A stretch of DNA of 64,000 nucleotides from assembly GCF_019670005.1 (NCBI RefSeq), contig NZ_AP019783.1, forward strand, positions 1,942,501 to 2,006,500. Direction: 5' to 3'. Positions 8,525 to 17,902 of the stretch are shown here, piece after piece. Numbering within the stretch: the stretch's first letter is position 1; each line of letters opens with the position of its first letter. This DNA comes from Methylomagnum ishizawai (GTDB taxonomy: Bacteria > Pseudomonadota > Gammaproteobacteria > Methylococcales > Methylococcaceae). Made by a program: the position numbers and the translations under genes. The notes under the pieces are model-generated. The model did no database searches. It had not been told where the DNA came from and saw nothing but the letters and a program-made list of their open reading frames with translations.

Positions 8525-9300
8525 CCTAGTGTTACTACGCAGATAGCCCGGTATTTCTACGGGGGTAATCCAGGCCGGTGGATTTCCCCCCGACATTCCC
8601 CAGCGAGATTCCGGCCCTCCCGCCATGACTTACCCGTCCCAGCTTCCCACCAAAACCACCGTGAATGTCGGCTTGGATGACATCGAAATCCCTTCCAAAC
8701 AACGGATGATCCAAAGGCGGATTCTGTTGTCCATGGCTTGATAATTCCCCTGTGCTTTGATTTTGCAGCAGCGCCGCTCCGATGCCGGAACGGGCTGTGA
8801 GTGTAATTTAAATATTTGTTTTTTAAGATAATTTTTATGTTGATGCCGACGCTGTGACGCGGTTGGGCCGAATGACCGGGCCAGTCCCGCCGCGGTGGTT
8901 TGGACGGGCTTTTTTCGACGGCAACGGGTAGTTATACGAGGTTGACATCTAGCTTGAGTGTATTATTCGGCTAGCCATAAATAAATAATTTGATACGAGA
9001 CGGAAAAAGGTGAAAAATATCTCTAAAGAAGTTCTGTGCTTGGCCGTAACAAGGTCCAAGCCATTCCGGGTTTCCAATCCTCTGCGCCCGTTTCCGGTAC
9101 TGAATGCACCGTCTTGGGCATGGGTGTCTTGGGGATGGAAATTGTTGGGTAGTTCACACCCGACATCCGTGTCGCGATGCACAATAGCTTTACGCTGGGA
9201 CCCCTTTGCGTCCTGGCATCCTTTAGCTAAAACATCGATGACATATTCGGACCGGAGAAAGCCAGTGTTTACTTTCAAACTATCCCTGTGGAGCTTTGGT
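8525..9300. other. 776-base region before rpoS without a clear gene
   Basis: No convincing gene is seen. A 38-codon frame at 8625-8741 (MTYPSQLPTK) lacks a ribosome-binding site. An AT-rich island at about 8805-8850 stands out in this GC-rich genome. The frame of rpoS is open upstream to a GTG at 9010, but those residues look non-protein-like. The usual gammaproteobacterial neighbour nlpD is absent. The region probably holds the rpoS promoter and leader. Confidence 0.5.
8954..8981 (+). promoter_or_regulatory. possible sigma-70-type promoter upstream of rpoS
   Basis: TTGAGT at 8954-8959 and CATAAA at 8976-8981 are 16 bases apart in an AT-rich stretch. The match to consensus is only moderate, and a better -35 (TTGACA at 8942-8947) has no -10 at the right spacing. 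Transcription from here would give a leader of over 300 bases. Confidence 0.2.
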
Positions 9301-10297
9301 ATGTCTGAACAGGCCATCGACGAAATGAAGCCCTATGGCGAGCCGGCCCTATTCGATGAGATCGCGACCTTCGTGGAAGAAGTCGATGTGGAGGACGAGA
9401 GTGGCCCGGAAGGCTCCGGTTGGAGCGACTCCGATTTCGACGACGTGGGGCCGGACTACCAGTACGATGCCACCCGTCTGTATTTGAAGGAACTGGGCGC
9501 GTCCCAACTCCTGACCGCCGACGAGGAAAAATACTACGGGAACCTGGCCCTCCGGGGCGACCCGGCCGCCCGTAAGAAAATGATCGAGAGCAATCTGCGC
9601 TTGGTGGTGAAGATTTCGCGCCGCTATCTGAACCGGGGGCTGCCCTTGCTGGACCTGATCGAGGAAGGCAATCTGGGGCTGATCCGGGCGGTGGAGAAGT
9701 TCGAGCCGGACCGGGGTTTCCGGTTTTCCACCTACGCCACCTGGTGGATACGCCAGACCATCGAACGCGCCTTGATGAACCAGACCCGCACCATTCGCCT
9801 GCCGATCCATGTGGTGAAGGAGATGAACGTCTACCTCAAGGCCTACCGGCTACCGGCAATTGGCGAGCCGCTTGCACCACGATCCCAGCGCCGAGGACGT
9901 GGCGAAGCATCTGGATAAGCCGATCAAGACGGTGGAAAAGATGCTCAAGCTGAACGAGCGCGTCACGTCCATCGACGTGCCGGTGAAGAAGGATTCCGAG
10001 AAGTCGCTGGTGGAATGCCTGACCGAGGAGAACAAGCCTTCGCTGCCCGATATGCTGCAAAGCGAACGTATCGCGTCCAGCATCGGCGAATGGCTGGACC
10101 AGTTGACCGATAAGCAGCAGGAAGTGGTATCGCGGCGTTATGGCCTCAGGGGGTTCGAGGCTTCGACCCTGGAGGAGGTGGCGGCGGTGATGGGCGTGAC
10201 CCGCGAGCGCGTGCGGCAAATCCAGATGGAGACCCTGCGCCGCCTCCGGGAAATCCTGGAGACCGAGGGTTATACCGCCGAAGTGATTTTTAGCTGA
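9301..10297 (+). pseudogene. rpoS: RNA polymerase sigma factor RpoS, frameshifted by a 7-bp tandem duplication
   Basis: The stationary-phase sigma factor, in two frames. The first part ([15 protein letters not shown], from the ATG at 9301 with GGAG at 9290-9293) covers regions 1.2 to 2.4: [52 protein letters not shown]. It ends out of frame at 9918 after 205 residues. The second part, in the +1 frame, has regions 3 and 4 ([15 protein letters not shown]; the helix-turn-helix GVTRERVRQIQMETLRRL; end EVIFS). The break is an exact repeat, CTACCGG at 9843-9849 and again at 9850-9856. Removing one copy yields an uninterrupted 329-residue RpoS reading [14 protein letters not shown]. As written, the product lacks region 4 and cannot recognise -35 elements. 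It is either a real loss-of-function mutation, a reversible variant, or an assembly error. Confidence 0.9.
9843..9856 (+). repeat. exact 7-bp tandem duplication inside rpoS
   Basis: CTACCGG occurs twice with no spacer. Deleting one unit restores the reading frame across region 3 of the sigma factor, which identifies the insertion as the cause of the frameshift. Confidence 0.95.
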
Positions 10298-10435
10298 TTC
10301 TTTTCCTTCCTGCTTGGGCCGGGTCAGGGACGATCCGGATTCTTCCGCATCCTTCGCTGCCGTCCTTTCCTCCCGCCTGATACTCTCCCCCGATTTTTTC
10401 TTCGAACACGGTATTCATCTCGCAAAAACCTCCCG

Positions 10436-11164
10436 CTATAACAACGCCCGTATCCCCGGATAATCCTCGTACAAGCCCCGCCGGAACGCCTCCACCGCTC
10501 CTTCGTCCCGCCCTTCCCGCGCCAAATCCACCCGCACCTCGCCCAGCACCCGCGCAGGGCCGGCCGCCAAGAACACCAAGCGATCCGCCAGTTCCACCGC
10601 CTCGCGCAAATCGTGGGTGACGAACAACACCGTATGCGGGCGCTCCCGCCACAGCGCGATCACCAGTTCGCGCACCCGGCGGGCGGTCGGCGGGTCCAGC
10701 GACACGAACGGCTCGTCCATCAGCAGCAGGTCGGGATTGACCGCGAAGGCCCGCACCAGCGCGGCCCGGCGGCTCATGCCCAGCGACAGCCGTTCCGGGT
10801 AGGCATCGCGGGCCTCCGTAAGGCCCACCACCTCGAACAGATGATCGACATAGGCGGGGTCCGTCCCGGCGGGCAGGGCCAGGGCGATGTTTTCCCGCAC
10901 CGTGCGCCAGGGCAGGAGCCTCGGGTTTTGGAACACATAGCCGATGCGCGGCACGGTCCCCGCCGCGCCGATGCGGATTTCCCCGCTGTAGTCGCGGTCC
11001 AGCCCGGCCAGGAGGTTGAGCAGGGTGGTTTTGCCGCAGCCCGAAGGCCCGACCAGACAGACGAATTCGCCCGAGGCCAAGTCCAGCCGCAAATCCCGCA
11101 GCGTGGGGCCGGATGAATGGCCGCGATAGGTTTTGTCGCGGATTTCGATGTGGACCTGGGTCAT
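10436..11164 (-). CDS. ABC transporter ATP-binding protein, nitrate/sulfonate/taurine type
   Basis: A 242-residue ATPase that powers an importer at the cytoplasmic face. It has a Walker A (GPSGCGKTT, residues about 40-48), Q-loop (FQNPRLLPW), a modified signature (LSLGMSRRAAL, where LSGGM/Q would be usual), Walker B (LLLMDEPF) and the switch His in VTHDLREA. FQNPRLLPW and the short length are typical of the SsuB/TauB/NrtD group. The start ATG at 11164 overlaps the stop of the permease gene by four bases (ATGA), so the two are co-translated; longer upstream frames simply run into the permease. No periplasmic binding protein is encoded beside it, so the substrate cannot be deduced. Confidence 0.85.
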   Translation of the reverse strand: MTQVHIEIRDKTYRGHSSGPTLRDLRLDLASGEFVCLVGPSGCGKTTLLNLLAGLDRDYSGEIRIGAAGTVPRIGYVFQNPRLLPWRTVRENIALALPAGTDPAYVDHLFEVVGLTEARDAYPERLSLGMSRRAALVRAFAVNPDLLLMDEPFVSLDPPTARRVRELVIALWRERPHTVLFVTHDLREAVELADRLVFLAAGPARVLGEVRVDLAREGRDEGAVEAFRRGLYEDYPGIRALL

Positions 11165-11904
11165 CGCCGCCACCTCGCGGCGTGGCGGTCCAAGGGTTTC
11201 AAGACCCAGAGTTCGATGCACTGCACCACCACCACGAAGGCGAGGGTATAGGCCAGGATGGCGGGGACGTTGAACATTTGGAAGAACAGGTGCAATTGAT
11301 AGCCCATGCCGTTGCTGCGGCCCAGGAGTTCCACCACCAGGATGATTTTCCAGATGAGGGCCAGCCCGGTGCGCGAGGCGGCGATGACGAAGGGATAAAG
11401 CTGGGGCCAGATCACATGGCGCAAGGTTTTGATCCGCCCGAAGCGGTAGACCCCGGCCATTTCGAGGAGATCGCGGTCGAGGTTGCGGGTGCCCTCGCGC
11501 ACGGTGACGATGACATTGGGCAGCTTGTTGATGACCACGGCGGCGATGGCGGCGCTTTCCACCAGCCCGAACCAGACGTAGCACAGGATGATGGTCACCA
11601 GGGCCGGGATGTTGAGGAACAACACCAGCCAGCTATCGAAGAAGCGGTCCAGCTTGGGATGGCGGCCCAGCAGGATGCCGATGGCGGTCCCCAAGCCCAT
11701 CGCCAGCACAAAGCTGGCCGCGAGCCGGGCCAGGGTCACGCCCAGATGGTAGGGCAATTGGCCGGAGCGGATTTCGGCCAGCAGCACCGCCGCGACCGTG
11801 GAGGGCGGCGGCAGGGCCGGATTGGCGGCGGCCAGGGCGGCGAACTGCCATAGCAGGCCGAAGGCGGCGATGGAGGCCAGGGGATGGGTCAGGGCTTTGG
11901 GCAT
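11161..11904 (-). CDS. ABC transporter permease, SsuC/TauC type
   Basis: A 247-residue inner-membrane protein with about six hydrophobic segments, of the binding-protein-dependent permease family. The EAA-type loop that contacts the ATPase is seen around residues 140-165 (LLEMAGVYRFGRIKTLRHVIWPQLYP), with the characteristic spacing before WPQLYP. LGVTLARLAASFVLAMGLG and a C-terminal ILAYTLAFVVVVQCIELWVLKPL fit SsuC-like subunits. The gene overlaps the downstream ATPase gene by four bases. A third component, the solute-binding protein, is missing from the neighbourhood, so import of nitrate, sulfonate, taurine, aromatic or other small molecules is equally open. Confidence 0.85.
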   Translation of the reverse strand: MPKALTHPLASIAAFGLLWQFAALAAANPALPPPSTVAAVLLAEIRSGQLPYHLGVTLARLAASFVLAMGLGTAIGILLGRHPKLDRFFDSWLVLFLNIPALVTIILCYVWFGLVESAAIAAVVINKLPNVIVTVREGTRNLDRDLLEMAGVYRFGRIKTLRHVIWPQLYPFVIAASRTGLALIWKIILVVELLGRSNGMGYQLHLFFQMFNVPAILAYTLAFVVVVQCIELWVLKPLDRHAARWRR

Positions 11905-12263
11905 GGTCGGTGGGTGGCTGTTCCGGGATGGGGCGGGACCGGGTTCGCCGCTCCGCCGGGAGGCGCTATTTTAAAGCCTTTCACGCGGCCATGAGGGCGT
12001 TATCCCGCGCCGTGGGGGTGGGATTTCCCGGCCAGGATGGGACCGGCTCCGGTGCGCCGTGTTAGTATGGTCCCGCCATATCAAGGAAGATTGCGCCGGG
12101 AACAGGGGTTTCCAGACCCCCGCCCGGCATCCGGTCCCAAGGTCGCCATCCTTGCCGTGCGGCGCACATTCCCCCGAGCCTGCCATGGTCCGAAGCGATC
12201 ACGGACGCCCGCATCCGGCGGTTTTTCCCTGGCCGTCCGGGGCGAACACCAGGATGAACGACG
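11905..12263. other. 359-base divergent intergenic region
   Basis: It separates the divergent ABC permease gene and the sigma-54 regulator gene and must hold both promoters. I see no convincing -10/-35 pair, -24/-12 element, RNA gene or coding frame with a ribosome-binding site. Confidence 0.4.
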
Positions 12264-13652
12264 ATGGTAGAAACACGGACGCGGGTTTTGCTGGCGGACG
12301 ACGATATCGACGCGCTGCGCAGGCTGGCGCTGCGCCTGACCGCCGCGGGTTTCGATCTGGAAACGGTGGACAGCGGCGTGGCGGCGCTGTCGCGGGTGTC
12401 GGTGTTCCGGCCCCATGTGGTGGTCGCCGACCTCGGCGGCGAGGCCATGGACAGCATGGGCCTGTTCGACGCCCTGCATTCGCAATATCCCACCTTGCCC
12501 GTCATCCTCATGACCGCCCATGGCACCATCGGCGACGCGGTCCACGCCACCCGGCGCGGGGTGTTCGGTTTCCTGGCCAAGCCGGTGGACAAGGAGGAAC
12601 TGGTCGAACTGATCCAGGAGGCCACCCGCATCGGCCTGGTCGAGAGCGGCGGCGCGGACCCGGACCCATGGCGCAAAGCCATCCTCACCCAAAGCCCGGC
12701 CATGGAAGAACTCCTGAGCCAGGCCCAGCGCATCGCCCAGAGCAAGGCCAGCGTGTTCATCGGCGGCGAGAGCGGCACCGGCAAGGAACTGCTCGCCCGC
12801 GCCATCCACGACGCCAGCACCCGCCGCGACGGTTCCTTCGTCGCGGTCAACTGTAGCGCCATCCCCGAAAACCTGCTCGAATCCGAATTGTTCGGCCACC
12901 GCAAGGGCGCGTTCACCGGCGCGACCCGCGATCACAAGGGGCTGTTCCGCGCCGCCGATGGCGGCACCTTGTTCCTGGACGAGATCGGCGACATGCCGCG
13001 TTCGTTCCAGGTCAAGCTGCTGCGGGCCTTGCAGGAGATGAAGGTGCGCCCGGTCGGGGCCACCGAGGACGAGACGGTGGATGTCCGCATCATTTCCGCC
13101 ACCCATGCCGATCTGGACAAGGCGATGGCGGAGGGGAATTTCCGCGAAGACCTGTATTACCGGCTGAATGTGGTGACTTTGCGCCTGCCCCGGCTGGCCC
13201 AGCGCCAGGAGGATATTCCGCTGTTGGCGGCGCATTTCATCCGGGAATTGGCCGAGACCTATGGCGACCGGGTGAAGGGGTTCGCGCCGGAGGCCATGGA
13301 GGTGCTGGTGGGTTTCGATTGGCCGGGCAATGTGCGGCAGTTGCGCAACTTGGTGGAACAATGCGTGGCCTTGTCCACCACGCCCTTGATTCCGCTGACC
13401 CTGGTGCAGCGGGCGCTCAAGGACGAGCCGGCCGCGTTCCTGCCCTTGCAGGAGGCGCGGGACCAATTCGAGCGCAATTACCTGATTAGGCTATTGCAGA
13501 TGACCCATGGCAATGTCACCCAGGCCGCCAAGCTGGCCAAGCGTAACCGCACCGAGTTCTATCGGTTGTTGAGCCGGCATGGGATGAATCCGGCCCTGTT
13601 CAAGACCCCTCCCGAAGGGTCGGAAGGGGAGGTTTCGGAGGTGGTGGGGTAG
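12264..13652 (+). CDS. glrR: sigma-54-dependent response regulator, GlrR/QseF-like
   Basis: A 462-residue NtrC-type activator that, when phosphorylated, opens sigma-54 promoters. The receiver domain (residues 1-120) has the acidic pocket DDD at 12-14, the phospho-acceptor Asp56 (VVVADLGG), Thr84 (LMTAHG) and Lys106 (AKPVDKEE). The AAA+ domain has Walker A GESGTGKE at 168-175, the sigma-54 contact loop GAFTGA at 215-220 and Walker B FLDEIGD. A C-terminal Fis-type helix-turn-helix ([20 protein letters not shown]) ends the protein. The receiver, with [13 protein letters not shown] and [26 protein letters not shown], is closest to GlrR of enterobacteria, which controls glmY. No sensor kinase (glrK) is adjacent, so the partner must lie elsewhere. 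Confidence 0.85.
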   Translation: MVETRTRVLLADDDIDALRRLALRLTAAGFDLETVDSGVAALSRVSVFRPHVVVADLGGEAMDSMGLFDALHSQYPTLPVILMTAHGTIGDAVHATRRGVFGFLAKPVDKEELVELIQEATRIGLVESGGADPDPWRKAILTQSPAMEELLSQAQRIAQSKASVFIGGESGTGKELLARAIHDASTRRDGSFVAVNCSAIPENLLESELFGHRKGAFTGATRDHKGLFRAADGGTLFLDEIGDMPRSFQVKLLRALQEMKVRPVGATEDETVDVRIISATHADLDKAMAEGNFREDLYYRLNVVTLRLPRLAQRQEDIPLLAAHFIRELAETYGDRVKGFAPEAMEVLVGFDWPGNVRQLRNLVEQCVALSTTPLIPLTLVQRALKDEPAAFLPLQEARDQFERNYLIRLLQMTHGNVTQAAKLAKRNRTEFYRLLSRHGMNPALFKTPPEGSEGEVSEVVG

Positions 13653-13689
13653 TGCTTCGACCAGCTTGAGCTTGAATTGATGGTTGCGG

Positions 13690-13775
13690 CGTAGCCCGGA
13701 TGAAGCGAAAGTAATCCGGGAACGTCGGCACTCCGCCCAGGCTCCCGGATTCCACCGTGTTCCATCCGGGCTACG
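13690..13775. repeat. REP-like inverted repeat
   Basis: Two arms of about 30 bases face each other: GTAGCCCGGATGAAGCGAAA... at 13691-13720 and its imperfect complement ending CATCCGGGCTAC at about 13744-13774, with about 24 bases between. The sequence (GTAGCCCGGATG... ATCCGGG) resembles the dispersed extragenic palindromes common in GC-rich Gammaproteobacteria. It sits between two convergent genes, where it may act as a transcription barrier for both strands. Confidence 0.8.
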
Positions 13776-13780
13776 CGGGT

Positions 13781-15058
<1,278 letters not shown>

Positions 15059-15126
15059 GGCTGGGAAAGGGGGATCGGTTGGGGAACCGGGGATTATAAC
15101 GGGCGGGGGCTGGGGGGTGGCATGAC

Positions 15127-15155
15127 AAAAAAATGGCCCGCCATCGCGGCGGGCC
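15127..15155 (-). terminator. rho-independent terminator of the secreted-protein operon
   Basis: On the minus strand an 8-bp perfect stem (GGCCCGCC/GGCGGGCC, 15135-15155, loop of five) is followed, after one base, by seven U residues (the A run at 15127-15133). It lies 28 bases after the stop of the PKD-repeat protein gene and would end the three-gene transcript that began above position 20954. Confidence 0.85.
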
Positions 15156-15182
15156 GGGTGGGGGCCGCGGGACGGCCCGTTC

Positions 15183-17870
15183 CTAGCGTCTGCCCTGTGG
15201 GGTGAAGTTCTGGCCGTCGTCGATGGCCGCACGGTCGCGGCCGGTGGGGACTTGGACCGTCACCGTCCCCGAACAACCCGCTCCCCCATCCACGGTGGGC
15301 GGGGTGGCCGTGAAATACACGGTGTAGACCCGGCCATTGGCGGCTTTGCCCCGCTTGCGGTCGGCGCGGAGCAGGACGCTGTCCTGGGCGCTGCCGGCTT
15401 TGGCCGGGACGATCACGGCGGCGGGCCCGGTACCATGGGCGAGGCCCAGCGCCCGCAGCCAATGCGGCGAGGATTTGGCCTTGATCGGCTCGTCGGCGGT
15501 GACGCCGGTGATGTCCACGGTGTAGCTGCCGGTGGGGACGAAGTGGGTCGGGGTGGTGATGCCGACGATGGCGATGGATTTCATGCCCTTGTTGGCCGGG
15601 AACAGGCGGGCGGGTTGGGCCGTCGCGGTGGAGCAATCCAACACACCCAGGTTTTGGATCACGCCCACGTTGGTGGTGGCGGTGGCCGATAGCGGGTTGG
15701 GCGTGAAGTCGTCGGTCGCGGTCAGGCTGAAGCTCAGCTGGGTGCTGCTGCCGTCCACCACGGATGGGTTGGGCGCGGTGAAGCTGAGGCTGGGACCATC
15801 GACCTTGTCCAGCACCACGGGCGTGCCGCCGGTTTGTTGCCAGAGGTAGCTGGCGATGCCGTCGCCGTCCGGGTCGGTGACGCTGGCGTTCAGGGTCACG
15901 CTGTCGCCTGGGCTGGCCTGTAGGGTCTGCGGGATGATCGCCACCGTCGGCGGATTGTTGTCGGCGGTGAGCTTGACCGCGACCTGGCTGGCGGCGCTGT
16001 CGAGCTTGCCGTCATCGACCTTGAGCGAGAAGGTCAAAGTCTGGCCCGCCAGCGCCAAGGGCGCGGCGAAGGTGGGTTTTTGCGCCTTGGGGTCGGATAG
16101 GGTGATCCCGGCGGGCGCGGTCCAGGCGTAGCCGAGGCTGTCGCCGTCGGGGTCTTGGCTATTGCCGCCGTCGAGGGTGACGAGGCTGCCGGCGCGGACG
16201 GTCTGGCCGTCGCCGGCGTCGGCGACGGGCGCATGGTTCTGCTTTTTCACCGTGATGTTGACGGTGGCGGGATCGGCGCTGTCGTTGCCGTCGGGGTCGG
16301 TGACGGTGAGGCTGAAGCTCAATACGGTGTTGGCGGCGACAGCGGGCGCGGTGAAGGTGGTCTGCCGGGCGGCGGCGCTGTCGTTGGCGCTCAGGGCGAC
16401 GGCGGGGGTGCCGATTTGTTGCCAGTGGTAGATCAGGTTGGCGGCCTGCCCCGGCGTGGGGTCGCTGCTGCCCCTGCCGTCCAGGGTCACGGTCGCGCCC
16501 GATTCCACCGTTTGGTCCGCGCCGGCGTTGGCGCTGGGCCGGCCGCTGGCGTTGTCGCGCACGGTTACGGCCACGCTATCCGCCGAACTGTTGACGCCGT
16601 TGCCGTCGGTGACCACCAGATCGAAGCCGAGGACCGTGTTGGCATCGACCAGGGGCGCGGTGAAGCGGGGGGTCGCCACGCTGTTGGAGGCCAGTCCGGT
16701 GGCGGGATCGAGCAGGGTCACGGTGGGACCGCTGGTTTGGGTCCATTTATAGGTGAGGGTATGGCCGCCGAGGGCATCGGTCGATTGCGCGCCCGACAGC
16801 GTGACCTCGGTGTTTTCATCGACCGCGATATCGGCCCCGGCGTTGGCCGTGGGCGGGATGGGCACGATGCTGGTGATGCGCACGGTCGCATAGGCGCGGA
16901 CGCCGGGGATGGTGGGGTCGAGGGTGTCGGTCTTGGTGCCGCCGACCACGCTGTAGCAGGTGCCGCGGCCCTGGCCCTGGCTGCATACGCCGGATTCGCC
17001 GCCGGCCCAGATGGCGTAGTCGCCCGCCGCCAGCTTCAGGGTCAGGGTTTCTGTAAGTCCGGCGTTGCCCTGGACATGGCCGGGGTTCTCGAAGCCGCCC
17101 GTGGTCGTGGTGCCGCAGTTCGGGCCGCTGCAAGGCGTTTCGCTGACCGAGGCGATGTAGTGGATTTCGGCCCACTCGCCGTCGTCGTTGGCCATGCTCC
17201 AATCGCCGAAGGCGTCGAACTGGCCGTGGTAGGAGGCGTAGTAATCGCCCAGCGGTGTGTGGTTCAAGGTGTCGCGGTAGCCGTTGTGGGCGGTGTAGAG
17301 CGCGGCGTATTGGCCCGCGACCGCCGCCGTCCAGGCCGGGTTGGCCGGGGTGGTGTAGTCCGGCAGGGCCAGGAACTGGGCGATGTTGGGGTCGCCCGGC
17401 GCGGTGTCCTTGGGGCTGATGATGGGCGGGTAGTTGACGTTGCTGTTGTCGGTGGGGTTCAGCGGGTCGCTGTTGGCCTCGTCGTCGTGGGCGCCTAGGG
17501 GCATGAGGCCCTTGTAGACGCTGAACGCCGGGTTGAGCGTGGCCCCGTCCACGCTGTCGGCGCGGACTTCGATGGTGACGGTGGAAGGCCGGTCGAGGTG
17601 GAAGTCGAACTCGTCGGCGTTGGTGGTGACGTAATGGCTATCTTCCAGGAAGGGCGTGGTGCCGCCTTCCCAGCCGTAGCGGGTGAAGTTGTTGGAACTC
17701 TGGCACAGGCTGGCGGCATCGGCGCAGGGATCGGCGATGGCATGGCCGTTGGCGGTGGTGACCGGCCTGGGCGCTTGGTTGAGGTCGTGGTTGGCGACGT
17801 GGGCCTGGGCCACGGGGCCGCCGAGGGCGGCGGCGATGGCGAGGCCCAGGGGTTTCAGGTTTTTGTTCAT
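15183..17870 (-). CDS. secreted His-starting protein with PKD/Ig-like repeats
   Basis: An 895-residue exported protein. The signal peptide MNKNLKPLGLAIAAALGG... ends in AQA, so cleavage would leave His as residue 1 (HVANHDLNQ). The N-terminal domain, about 300 residues, is shared with three other proteins here: it has EDSH followed by EFDFHLDRP, LNPAFSVYKGL, AHDDEANSDPLNP, GQFDAFGDWSMAN and AGDYAIWAGGES. Four PKD/K319-like repeats follow (from PPTANAGADIAVDENTEV; each has DPDG- or TDGNG-type turns), then a C-terminal beta domain. PKD modules commonly mediate protein or polysaccharide binding at cell surfaces. It is the last gene of a three-gene minus-strand operon, 32 bases after the preceding gene, and is followed by a strong terminator. 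Function is not known; metal binding by the exposed His is a hypothesis. Confidence 0.75.
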   Translation of the reverse strand: MNKNLKPLGLAIAAALGGPVAQAHVANHDLNQAPRPVTTANGHAIADPCADAASLCQSSNNFTRYGWEGGTTPFLEDSHYVTTNADEFDFHLDRPSTVTIEVRADSVDGATLNPAFSVYKGLMPLGAHDDEANSDPLNPTDNSNVNYPPIISPKDTAPGDPNIAQFLALPDYTTPANPAWTAAVAGQYAALYTAHNGYRDTLNHTPLGDYYASYHGQFDAFGDWSMANDDGEWAEIHYIASVSETPCSGPNCGTTTTGGFENPGHVQGNAGLTETLTLKLAAGDYAIWAGGESGVCSQGQGRGTCYSVVGGTKTDTLDPTIPGVRAYATVRITSIVPIPPTANAGADIAVDENTEVTLSGAQSTDALGGHTLTYKWTQTSGPTVTLLDPATGLASNSVATPRFTAPLVDANTVLGFDLVVTDGNGVNSSADSVAVTVRDNASGRPSANAGADQTVESGATVTLDGRGSSDPTPGQAANLIYHWQQIGTPAVALSANDSAAARQTTFTAPAVAANTVLSFSLTVTDPDGNDSADPATVNITVKKQNHAPVADAGDGQTVRAGSLVTLDGGNSQDPDGDSLGYAWTAPAGITLSDPKAQKPTFAAPLALAGQTLTFSLKVDDGKLDSAASQVAVKLTADNNPPTVAIIPQTLQASPGDSVTLNASVTDPDGDGIASYLWQQTGGTPVVLDKVDGPSLSFTAPNPSVVDGSSTQLSFSLTATDDFTPNPLSATATTNVGVIQNLGVLDCSTATAQPARLFPANKGMKSIAIVGITTPTHFVPTGSYTVDITGVTADEPIKAKSSPHWLRALGLAHGTGPAAVIVPAKAGSAQDSVLLRADRKRGKAANGRVYTVYFTATPPTVDGGAGCSGTVTVQVPTGRDRAAIDDGQNFTPQGRR

Positions 17871-17902
17871 TGCGGTGGCTCGTGTTTGGCAGGGCCCGGG
17901 CT

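Noticed and set aside
8942-8966. TTGACA followed by TATTAT as an rpoS promoter
   Set aside because: The spacing is only 13 bases, too short for a sigma-70-type promoter.
9010-9300. An in-frame N-terminal extension of RpoS from a GTG at 9010
   Set aside because: The extra 97 residues look like translated non-coding DNA, whereas the ATG at 9301 has a good ribosome-binding site and gives a normal RpoS N-terminus.
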